Assembly (NCBI GenBank): GCA_945867755.1
Contig: CAMBJN010000074.1
Span: 1-7,022 of the forward strand
Source: Polynucleobacter meluiroseus
GTDB taxonomy: Bacteria > Pseudomonadota > Gammaproteobacteria > Burkholderiales > Burkholderiaceae
Direction: 5' to 3'
Length of the DNA stretch: 7,022 bases
In this document: positions 1 through 5,234 of the stretch, in pieces
Layout of the letters: every line of letters begins with the position of its first letter
How positions within the stretch are numbered: the stretch's first letter is position 1
Notes under the pieces: model-generated
Told to the model about the DNA's origin: nothing
Seen by the model: only the letters and a program-made list of their open reading frames with translations
The model's database searches: none
Translations under genes and position numbers: made by a program

Positions 1-1603
1 GCAGCTGACCTTCTTTAGCGTTATAACGCAGATCAACATCGATGCGACCGTCGTCAATTCGATAGCCAGCAAAAGTCATTGAATAAGGATTGATGCTATT
101 GAGTGGCACGTTCTTAAAGCTCAAAGAAACGTCTGAGTTTCTTCTTGGGTCTTCAAATGCAGCTTGCCCTCTGGCACGCAAGCTACCGCTTTTATCAACG
201 GTGCCATCCAAAGCGATGGTGGCGTATTGCCCAGGCACATTACTGACACCCAATAGCGAGCCATTGAGATTGTTGATATTGGTTTTAAAGCCAGTTCTGA
301 TAGATGCATCCGAGAAATACATCATGCCTTGATTGACTTTGATGGCCTTGATGTCAATTTCAAAGGCTGGTTTACCTGCTGTCTTGGGAGCTGCTGGCGT
401 GCTTGGGGTCATTGTTACAGAGGTCGTCATTGAAGGCTCTGGGGGTGTTACTGCATGATTTTTCATGAAGAGGCGACGAAAGTTACTGAATTTATCTTCG
501 CCAATCGAGAATCTAGCCAACAGCTGAGTTAAGACCAATTCTTGGATGCTGAATCTTTTTTGATCTTTTTCAAGAAAATCAAGTTCAAATTTTGAGAAAT
601 AGGCTTTTTTCCAGCTGAGCAATGGTTCTTTTTCTTTGGGTTCATAAATGGCCAATTCAGCAAAATCTAGGTCACCTAAAATGGCCCACCCCTTTTGATT
701 GGTTTTAAGTTTGAGTTCTGCGCTGACCGATCCTTTTTGCATGGTCAACAGTTCATTGGCTGGCAATAAAGCAATGAAAGGGGTCAAAGGAAGGTCTTTA
801 AAAGAAATATTGCCATCAAGATTTGATTTTTTTAAGTCGTAATTTAGCTTACTGGTTAGTGCTGAATCTTCGATGCTCAAATTGATATTTAGGTCAATTT
901 TTTCTTGAGCAGTCATGTCAAGGCGCCCTCCCACTCTCAGACTTGAGAGTTTGAGGCGGTTAACTGAGCCCGGAATAGCCAGATTTACGTTCTTTAAACT
1001 CAAGAAGTAATCACTTTGCACACCTCTCGCACCACTTGGGGCATAGTTAGCGAATTCTTTAGCAGAGAATTGAACATCCTTAAAAACATAGTCTGTTTTT
1101 TTGATGCCGTCTTTGATGGCTAGTTCACCATTTTTTAATTGAAACTGATCGATTTCAATTTTCAGGGTGGATGGTTTGGCATCGGGTATCTTCAACGCTT
1201 GAATGGCCTGAATGAATTCAAGAAAGTTCCACTGTGACATCCCTTGTTTATTTAAAGAGCGGTATAGATAGATTTGAGCTCCATCAATCTTGACTTCAGA
1301 GAGGTGCACGCGTGCAATCAAAAAATGAATAAGTGCAGCGTTAATTCTTAAATGCTGAATTTTTAGGAGTGGGTCTTTATCTTCCGGGCCCTTAGAGAGC
1401 TTAAGACTATGGATATCAACTTTGAGATTCCATGGTGAAACATCGATGCCTTCGTAACTGATGTGATGTCCAATGCTTTGACCATACGCTTGAACAACTT
1501 TTTTAACCTGCCCAGGTAGAAAAACTGCTAAACCAATCCAGAAAGCCAAAATCAAGGCAATGAAAATTGCCCCAATCCTGATCAGTAACTTTTGATGTTT
1601 CAC
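1..1603 (-). CDS. DUF748/AsmA-like envelope protein, 3' part outside window
   Basis: I read one uninterrupted minus-strand frame of 534 codons that leaves the window at position 1, so the C-terminus is missing. The chosen start is GTG at 1603: it is the only ATG/GTG/TTG between the in-frame stop near 1663 and the first membrane segment. No good ribosome site is visible. Residues 8-29 form one N-terminal transmembrane helix, followed by a long periplasmic region of beta-rich, AsmA-like repeats. A Pro/Thr-rich linker lies at about residues 385-413. The stretch after it (about 414-534) has DUF748 hallmarks, including NPYSMTFAGYRIDDGRIDVD near the window edge. DUF748 belongs with the AsmA/YhdP-type envelope proteins, several of which act in lipid transport or outer-membrane integrity; the function here is unproven. 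It lies 56 bases downstream of the lipoprotein gene on the same strand, so the two are probably co-transcribed. Confidence 0.8.
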   Translation of the reverse strand, partial: MKHQKLLIRIGAIFIALILAFWIGLAVFLPGQVKKVVQAYGQSIGHHISYEGIDVSPWNLKVDIHSLKLSKGPEDKDPLLKIQHLRINAALIHFLIARVHLSEVKIDGAQIYLYRSLNKQGMSQWNFLEFIQAIQALKIPDAKPSTLKIEIDQFQLKNGELAIKDGIKKTDYVFKDVQFSAKEFANYAPSGARGVQSDYFLSLKNVNLAIPGSVNRLKLSSLRVGGRLDMTAQEKIDLNINLSIEDSALTSKLNYDLKKSNLDGNISFKDLPLTPFIALLPANELLTMQKGSVSAELKLKTNQKGWAILGDLDFAELAIYEPKEKEPLLSWKKAYFSKFELDFLEKDQKRFSIQELVLTQLLARFSIGEDKFSNFRRLFMKNHAVTPPEPSMTTSVTMTPSTPAAPKTAGKPAFEIDIKAIKVNQGMMYFSDASIRTGFKTNINNLNGSLLGVSNVPGQYATIALDGTVDKSGSLRARGQAAFEDPRRNSDVSLSFKNVPLNSINPYSMTFAGYRIDDGRIDVDLRYNAKEGQL

Positions 1604-1659
1604 GCCCCAATCATAAATCGACTTAGCGTCTTTGGGATGACTTGTATTGAAACTTACTT

Positions 1660-2100
1660 CTATTTAGTGACTGGTGGAATCACCGTGCTCCTGGGGGCGA
1701 CTGTCAACATCACATTGGCTTTTCCACCAAAGCTGCCCTCTTGGATTTCAATGGTGGCCGTTCTATCTTTTTTGATGAATACCAAGATGCTGTTTTTTGA
1801 TTTGGTTGAAGAAACCAAGGTCCATCCTGATTTTTGGAATTGATCCCTAAAGAATGTGAAAGTCTCATTGGCATTTTGCGCAGAGATGATCGCTACGCGA
1901 CCAGCCCAACCATCACCACTACCCAAAATCAAGGAGTTTTCGTTATTGATGCGTGCGCCACCTGGCATAGGCATGTCACCCAGTAGTTTTGACTGGATGT
2001 CTTGAACTGTTTCACCGTCGGAGCTGACCATCGGAGTGGTAGCGCAAGCGCTTAATCCGAGGGCGACCAGAATCAGTGAGGTTTGGAGTAATTTATTCAT
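1660..2100 (-). CDS. Small predicted lipoprotein of unknown function
   Basis: A 146-residue protein with a textbook lipoprotein signal: positive N-terminus (MNK), hydrophobic core at residues 4-17 and lipobox LSAC with the lipidated cysteine at residue 19. The residue after Cys is Ala, so the mature protein would probably be sorted to the outer membrane under the usual Lol rule. The mature part has a MPMPGGA motif near residues 43-49, a GSGDGWAGRV stretch, and a later region FFRDQFQKSGWTLVS that resembles small periplasmic domains in which a helix precedes a GW turn and beta strands. I do not recognise a named family. A GGATGA element about 6-8 bases before the ATG can serve as ribosome site. 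The start overlaps the stop of the decayed SemiSWEET gene by 8 bases, so this gene may once have depended on its translation. The DUF748 gene follows. Confidence 0.8.
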   Translation of the reverse strand: MNKLLQTSLILVALGLSACATTPMVSSDGETVQDIQSKLLGDMPMPGGARINNENSLILGSGDGWAGRVAIISAQNANETFTFFRDQFQKSGWTLVSSTKSKNSILVFIKKDRTATIEIQEGSFGGKANVMLTVAPRSTVIPPVTK

Positions 2101-2344
2101 TAATTTTCATCCATAAAATCCAAAGCGATAGGAGTAATGTAACCGAATTCGCAACAACCACCGACCATGCCTGTATTAATACACCATATATTAACCATAA
2201 CAATACACCCAGGCTAAAGATTAGGCGTATTCAAAATGAAAATGGCCGTTATATTTTTACTTCGATGGATGAGCAAAGCCTAGGGTAAAAAAGAGGCTGT
2301 GGTAAAGATTGTTGCGATTGCACCAATGAATCAATAAAGTTCAT
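2093..2344 (-). pseudogene. Decayed SemiSWEET (MtN3/PQ-loop) sugar transporter
   Basis: SemiSWEETs are about 85-95-residue, three-helix proteins that dimerise to move sugars across the inner membrane. Reading the minus strand with corrections gives a nearly full-length member. From ATG 2344 the frame gives MNFIDSL. Then, in a shifted frame, GAIATIFTTASFLP runs to a TAG at 2280-2282, exactly where the family's PQ motif expects Gln (CAG). ALLIHRSKNITAI follows. A probable one-base insertion in the run at 2238-2243 shifts the frame again, and a TGA at 2231-2233 stands where the family usually has Arg. From 2230 the frame is open to a TAA at 2093-2095 and reads LGVLLWLIYGVLI, then VVVANSVTLLLSLWILWMK, the typical final helices. 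Both stops are one C-to-T change from the expected codon. The N-terminal frameshift is less certain than the others. The old stop overlaps the lipoprotein start by 8 bases. Confidence 0.8.
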
Positions 2345-2397
2345 GAAAAAATTATTTCTTCTTTGAAGTCAATAGGTGAAAAAATTTATTTCATAAC

Positions 2398-2420
2398 TTA
2401 TCCACAGTTTGTGTGGACTA
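2398..2420 (+). other. Perfect DnaA-box consensus within an inverted repeat
   Basis: TTATCCACA at 2398-2406 matches the strict DnaA-box consensus exactly. Its last six bases, TCCACA (2401-2406), are repeated inverted as TGTGGA (2412-2417) after a 5-base spacer. The second arm extends to a weaker box on the other strand (TAGTCCACA, two mismatches, 2412-2420). The surroundings are very A+T rich. A single strong box is not enough to call an origin, and none of the usual neighbours (dnaA, dnaN, rpmH, parAB) is present. It could be a DnaA titration or regulatory site, or chance. Confidence 0.4.
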
Positions 2421-2518
2421 CTCAGGCTCTAAATTAAAAAAATCCTTATCCAACAATGCTTGAGCTAGTCTGCTTAAAAAATAGGCAGCAATAAATCATG
2501 CCATTCATTGATTCATCA

Positions 2519-2548
2519 TTTTTATATTGTGCATATAAAAATATTTTT
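2519..2548. repeat. A+T-only palindrome after the Rieske gene
   Basis: TTTTTATAT (2519-2527) and ATATAAAAA (2533-2541) are perfect 9-base inverted arms around the loop TGTGC. The second arm also begins a 12-base palindrome of five A, TA and five T (2537-2548) that abuts the Rieske stop codon. It may end or stabilise the minus-strand Rieske transcript. The stem has no G or C and no T tract follows on the minus strand, so it is not a standard intrinsic terminator. Confidence 0.35.
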
Positions 2549-2549
2549 C

Positions 2550-2990
2550 TTAATTCGCTTGACAAAGAAAAATATCGCCACTTTTCTCTTCAATTTGCAA
2601 TTTAATCAGGCGTGATCCATGCGGGCATGGTCCAGAAATACATTCACCGGTATCAGGTAAATATTGAGCATCGTGCGATGCACAAATGATGGCTGTTTTG
2701 TCATTCGTGAAGAATTGTCCCGGCTGCCAATCCAATTCCATCGCCACGTGAGCACAACGATTGAGATATGCGTGCGCCTGACCATCAAAACGAATCACAA
2801 AAGCGGGTAATGTCTCATCCACACGATGATCAATCAATCCAACCATGCCTGCAATGTCGGTGCTGCGAACCATGAAGCGAAAGCCCTCTTCTTGATCTTC
2901 AATGCGATCACTGGAACAGATGCGATGCCCTGCCTGGATCAAAGGTTCAAAGTCATCTTCAGAGGCATTGGTCTGTTCGGATGAGGACAT
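2550..2990 (-). CDS. Rieske-type [2Fe-2S] protein
   Basis: A 146-residue soluble protein with one Rieske domain. The cluster ligands are visible as C79-x-H81 (RCAHV) and C103-x2-H106 (CASH), 21 residues apart. Behind them is GECISGPCPHGSRL (about 115-128), with C117 and C122, the usual third loop of ferredoxin-like Rieske proteins. There is no signal peptide, membrane helix or oxygenase catalytic domain, so it is likely a cytoplasmic electron carrier or small redox component; its partner is unknown. The same frame stays open upstream to an ATG at 3164. I chose ATG 2990 because the longer form would overlap the divergent NUDIX gene by about 90 bases and add residues outside the domain. A weak GAAAG lies about 6 bases before this start. 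Its position beside the thiamine-related genes may be accidental. Confidence 0.8.
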   Translation of the reverse strand: MSSSEQTNASEDDFEPLIQAGHRICSSDRIEDQEEGFRFMVRSTDIAGMVGLIDHRVDETLPAFVIRFDGQAHAYLNRCAHVAMELDWQPGQFFTNDKTAIICASHDAQYLPDTGECISGPCPHGSRLIKLQIEEKSGDIFLCQAN

Positions 2991-3027
2991 ATGGGCTTTC
3001 AGAAAATAGCGGTTAATTTCGGCTGGA

Positions 3028-3056
3028 TTGCCTGCTTTAGCAGATAATCCAATAAT
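3028..3056 (+). promoter_or_regulatory. Candidate sigma70 promoter of the NUDIX-transporter-kinase genes
   Basis: TTGCCT (3028-3033, 4/6 to consensus) and AATAAT (3051-3056, 5/6) are separated by 17 bases, the optimal spacing. Transcription would begin near 3063, giving a leader of only about a dozen bases before ATG 3076. It lies in the 85-base gap between the divergent Rieske and NUDIX starts. No TPP riboswitch fits in so short a leader. Confidence 0.45.
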
Positions 3057-3075
3057 GTTAAGAAATATTGTAGAC

Positions 3076-3891
3076 ATGTCACTAATTTCAGCAACTACCA
3101 AAGCAGCTTTAGAAGAGCTTTTAGAGACTGCGCTAAGACCAGCACCGGTTGATTGGCTTGGCATTCGTTTTCGTGGCCAAATGATTGGCTATATCCAGCC
3201 TGACTATATCGCCAGCATCAAGTCTTACATTGACAGCACAGAGACCCCTGCTTTGGCGCTTTTTGGTGAGCATTTGCATTTAGAGAATCTGGCGCCTTTT
3301 TTATTGAGTCAAGAACTGCAAGATTTGGCTGAGTATCTAAAGAAGCAAGGTTTGGCTCCTGGTTGGCGCGATGAATCTTTTTCTTGGTTGGATGATCAAG
3401 GTCATGAACGCTTCAGAATGGAGCGTGCGGCATTCAGATCATTGGGGCTTCATAGTCGGGCATGCCACATCAATGGTTACACAGCTCATCAAGAGATATA
3501 TTTAGGTATGCGCAGCGCCAATAAAGCGACTGATCCTAATATGTTGGATAACTTGGCAGCCGGCGGAATCAGCGCCGATGAAACCTTGCAGCAATGCGTG
3601 ATCCGTGAATTGTGGGAAGAAGCCGGTGTTCCGACGGAGGTAGCGCGTTTGGCTGAACCAGTGGGTCACATCCATGTGCGCCGCGTGGTAGAGCCCAAAG
3701 GTCTGCATGACGAGAGTTTGTACATCTATGATTTGTTGTTGCCTGATGATTTTTCACCAAAGAACAATGATGGTGAGGTGTCAGGCTTTATCAAAGTTCC
3801 TTATGCGCAAGCGGCTGATTTGATTTTAGAGGGTGCTTTAACACCTGATGCAGCGGCAGTGGCTGCAGATTTTCTTTTAAGAAAGTCTTAA
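3076..3891 (+). CDS. Tnr3-type NUDIX hydrolase (DUF4743 + NUDIX)
   Basis: A 271-residue, two-part protein. Residues 1 to about 120 match the DUF4743-type N-terminal domain (VDWLGIRFRG near 25-34, GWRDESFSW near 96-104). The NUDIX domain follows, with a complete catalytic box G163-x5-E169-x7-REL-x-EE-x-GV ending at V185. The stretch LDNLAAGG just before it, and MERAAFRSLG with HINGY earlier, are typical of the family that includes the NUDIX half of yeast Tnr3 and related plant enzymes. Members are known to hydrolyse thiamine diphosphate damaged by oxidation (oxy and oxo forms) to the monophosphate. Unlike Tnr3, no thiamine pyrophosphokinase domain is fused here. Upstream in-frame ATGs at 3028 and 3055 exist. 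ATG 3076 was preferred because it begins the conserved domain, lies downstream of the candidate promoter and avoids the Rieske gene. The ribosome site is weak. The transporter gene follows within 15 bases. Confidence 0.85.
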   Translation: MSLISATTKAALEELLETALRPAPVDWLGIRFRGQMIGYIQPDYIASIKSYIDSTETPALALFGEHLHLENLAPFLLSQELQDLAEYLKKQGLAPGWRDESFSWLDDQGHERFRMERAAFRSLGLHSRACHINGYTAHQEIYLGMRSANKATDPNMLDNLAAGGISADETLQQCVIRELWEEAGVPTEVARLAEPVGHIHVRRVVEPKGLHDESLYIYDLLLPDDFSPKNNDGEVSGFIKVPYAQAADLILEGALTPDAAAVAADFLLRKS

Positions 3892-3905
3892 GTTACTAAG
3901 TGACC

Positions 3906-4493
3906 ATGGAGATCATCGCTTTTACGCTGTCTCTAATCTGTGTGGCTCTCAATGCCTATGGTCATATTTTGACTTGGCCCTTCATGATTGCCAGTTCTGC
4001 GACCTATGCCTGGGTATTTCAAGACGCCAAATTATTTGGTGATGCATGGTTACAAGGTGTTTTTATTCTTTTGGCCATTTATGCATGGAAAACCTGGTCT
4101 AAATCAGATCAAGCAGCTCAGGCCGCTCAAACAGACAGCACGCAAACAAGTTCTTTTAAAAGAATGCCGCGCAGCTGGTGGTTGTTTGGAAGTTTTTTAT
4201 GGTCAGGTTTGTTTTTAGTCATTCATTATGTTTTAGAAAACCATACCAGCTCAGATGTGGCGCTGATGGATGCCTTTTTAACATCGGGTAGTTTGCTGGC
4301 CACTTATATGAGCGCTCAAAAGTGGTTAGAAAATTGGTTGGTGTGGATTTTTGTGAACAGCCTTTATATTGTTTTATACATTTCTAAAGATTTACATCTG
4401 ACCGCTCTCCTCGATGGTCTTTTGATTGTCCTTGCAGTACTTGGCTGGGTACAGTGGTCTAAAAAGATCAAGCAAGGTGGGCAAACCGCATGA
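3906..4493 (+). CDS. pnuT: PnuC-family vitamin transporter, probably thiamine (PnuT-like)
   Basis: A 195-residue inner-membrane protein. Hydrophobic segments lie at about residues 3-21, 25-38, 46-64, 91-110, 120-136, 140-159 and 165-184, with a polar, Gln/Ala/Ser-rich linker at 65-90: the 3+1+3 arrangement of the PnuC family. Family hallmarks are the aromatic YAWKTW (59-64), a T-S-x-x-A pattern around 126-132, the segment ENWLVWIFVNSLYIVLY (142-158) and GWVQW (180-184). PnuC-family proteins carry non-phosphorylated vitamins by facilitated diffusion; PnuC takes nicotinamide riboside and PnuT thiamine, and a kinase then traps the substrate. The thiamine assignment rests on context (Tnr3-type NUDIX upstream, TPP riboswitch and receptor downstream), so the gene symbol is tentative. 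A GTG six bases earlier (3900) is an alternative start; neither start has a strong ribosome site. The stop overlaps the kinase start. Confidence 0.8.
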   Translation: MEIIAFTLSLICVALNAYGHILTWPFMIASSATYAWVFQDAKLFGDAWLQGVFILLAIYAWKTWSKSDQAAQAAQTDSTQTSSFKRMPRSWWLFGSFLWSGLFLVIHYVLENHTSSDVALMDAFLTSGSLLATYMSAQKWLENWLVWIFVNSLYIVLYISKDLHLTALLDGLLIVLAVLGWVQWSKKIKQGGQTA

Positions 4494-5074
4494 CTGATAT
4501 TTTAAGAATCGCCATCATTGGCGCTGAGTGCAGCGGCAAAACAAGTTTGGCGAAAAGTTTGGCGGATGCTTTTTCTAAAGAGTATCCCAGCGCTTATGTT
4601 CCTGAGTACTTAAGATTATTTGTTGATCAAGAAAATAGAACCCCACGGCCTGATGAACAAGTGGGCATTGCACAGAAACAGCAATCTTTGGAGCGAACTC
4701 TTGCCAATGACTTGATCAAGCAACACAGCAACCCAGAGTTTGTTTTACTTTTTTGCGACACCACACCATTGATGACTTGTATTTATAGCGAGGTGGTCTT
4801 TGGGAGCATGGATCCTGAACTTTTTAGAATGGCTCAAGCTCATGATTATGACTTGACGATCTTCACTCAAACAGACTTCCCCTGGGAAGAAGATGGTCTG
4901 CAACGCGATGGGCCGGTGGCGCAGACCAAGGTTCATTTCAGGGTCAAGACACGCTTAGAAGAGCTCAAAATCCCTTATGAATCAGCCTTTGGACATCCGG
5001 AGCTGCGATTAAAAAAGACCCAGGATTGTGTCAGGGCTTTATTAGTAAAGCGTAAAGCTCAAAAATCCATATAA
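4490..5074 (+). CDS. NadR-like P-loop kinase (AAA_28), candidate vitamin kinase
   Basis: A 194-residue soluble ATP-binding protein resembling the C-terminal ribosylnicotinamide kinase domain of NadR. Visible motifs are the Walker A GAECSGKT (11-18), VPEYLR (37-42), the Walker-B-like strand VLLFCDTTPL (85-94) and PWEEDGLQRD (131-140), which corresponds to the PW..DG motif of NadR kinases. The NadR regulator and adenylyltransferase domains are absent, so it is a stand-alone kinase. It starts inside the transporter stop (ATGA overlap), with AAGGTGG nine bases upstream as ribosome site; such overlap implies coupled translation. Family precedent is phosphorylation of nicotinamide riboside imported by PnuC. 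Here the neighbours point to thiamine, so thiamine kinase or thiamine pyrophosphokinase activity is a reasonable but unproven guess. Confidence 0.8.
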   Translation: MTDILRIAIIGAECSGKTSLAKSLADAFSKEYPSAYVPEYLRLFVDQENRTPRPDEQVGIAQKQQSLERTLANDLIKQHSNPEFVLLFCDTTPLMTCIYSEVVFGSMDPELFRMAQAHDYDLTIFTQTDFPWEEDGLQRDGPVAQTKVHFRVKTRLEELKIPYESAFGHPELRLKKTQDCVRALLVKRKAQKSI

Positions 5075-5075
5075 T
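5070..5075 (+). promoter_or_regulatory. Candidate -10 element ahead of the TPP riboswitch
   Basis: TATAAT matches the -10 consensus perfectly and overlaps the kinase stop codon. Transcription would start near 5082, about 20 bases before the aptamer. No good -35 hexamer lies 16-18 bases upstream (AAAGCG or its neighbours) and there is no extended -10 TG, so the promoter is uncertain. With no terminator before it, read-through from the kinase gene is also possible. Confidence 0.4.
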
Positions 5076-5080
5076 CACCT

Positions 5081-5099
5081 TATCTAGTTGTTCTAGATA
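5081..5099 (+). other. Stem-loop at the 5' side of the TPP aptamer
   Basis: TATCTAG (5081-5087) and CTAGATA (5093-5099) are perfect 7-base inverted arms around TTGTT. If transcription starts near 5082, as the TATAAT at 5070-5075 suggests, this hairpin would sit at the very 5' end of the receptor mRNA, where it could protect it, or keep these bases from disturbing aptamer folding. It lacks a T tract and is not a terminator. Confidence 0.4.
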
Positions 5100-5101
5100 T
5101 T

Positions 5102-5180
5102 AGCTCGGGGTCCTGCATCTTTGATGTGGGTGAGAAATACCCGTTGAACCTGATCTCGATAATGCGAGCGCAGGGAAGCG
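5102..5180 (+). promoter_or_regulatory. TPP riboswitch aptamer (THI element)
   Basis: The conserved THI-box blocks occur in order and spacing: CTCGGGG (5104-5110), TGAGAAATACCC (5131-5142), GAACCTGATC (5146-5155), ATAATGCGAGCG (5159-5170) and CAGGGA (5171-5176). The helices are supported. P1 is short (GCT with AGC at 5177-5179), P2 pairs GGGT with ACCC, P3 is the GCATC/GATGT hairpin (one G-U pair), P4 pairs CCTG with CAGG, and P5 pairs CTCG with CGAG around ATAATG. It binds thiamine diphosphate and normally lowers expression when TPP is plentiful. It lies in the 155-base leader of the TonB-dependent receptor, directly after the kinase gene. Confidence 0.95.
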
Positions 5181-5201
5181 TCCAAATCGCATCCCCAACT
5201 C

Positions 5202-5234
5202 GCCATCGTTTATATATGGAGTACTGACGATGGC
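5202..5234 (+). promoter_or_regulatory. Start-codon sequestering hairpin (riboswitch expression platform)
   Basis: GCCATCGT (5202-5209) is perfectly complementary to ACGATGGC (5227-5234), which contains the receptor ATG (5230-5232). The 17-base loop holds the GGAG ribosome site (5218-5221). No T tract follows, so the platform acts on translation, not on termination. A competing fold is visible: GGGAAGCG (5173-5180) pairs with CGCATCCC (5188-5195) apart from one A-A mismatch, and GCGAG (5164-5168) pairs with CTCGC (5199-5203). That fold would break aptamer helices P1, P4 and P5 and cover the first two bases of the sequestering arm. This matches TPP-bound OFF and free ON states; the switching itself is inference. 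Confidence 0.7.

Larger units (their letters stand above)
2345..2549. other. AT-rich intergenic region without a recognisable gene
   Basis: These 205 bases separate the 3' end of the Rieske gene from the upstream end of the SemiSWEET remnant. They are strongly A+T rich with many A and T runs. Apart from the DnaA-box-like inverted repeat and the A+T palindrome listed separately, I see no RNA gene, no convincing promoter pair and no rho-independent terminator with a GC stem and T tract. A short minus-strand open frame at 2418-2495 has no start codon and was not called. Confidence 0.6.

Noticed and set aside
2076..2288. Plus-strand open frame of 70 codons across the lipoprotein start and the region upstream of it.
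   Set aside because: It is antisense to the SemiSWEET remnant and the lipoprotein start, has no ribosome site and resembles no family I know.
2418..2495. Minus-strand open frame of 25-26 codons with coding-like composition (contains AAYFLSRLAQALLDKD).
   Set aside because: No start codon, a stop directly upstream, very short and no recognised family. It may be a scrap of an old gene but cannot be supported.
2326..2516. 10-base inverted repeat ATGAATCAAT (2326-2335) and ATTGATTCAT (2507-2516) flanking the DnaA-box region.
   Set aside because: Such a match is not surprising in A+T-rich DNA of this length. The left copy lies within the SemiSWEET remnant, and there are no mobile-element genes or target duplications.
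2559..2564. Perfect TTGACA -35 hexamer on the plus strand.
   Set aside because: It lies inside the 3' end of the Rieske gene, with no -10 at 16-18 bases and no plus-strand gene downstream for 500 bases.
2991..3164. N-terminal extension of the Rieske frame, antisense to the NUDIX start, and the NUDIX frame open back to 3028.
   Set aside because: Using both long starts would make the divergent genes overlap head to head. The added residues fall outside both domains, and the candidate promoter lies inside the overlap.
5036..5051. Hairpin GCTTTA/TAAAGC near the end of the kinase gene as a terminator.
   Set aside because: Stem of only six mostly A-T pairs, within the coding sequence and without a T tract.
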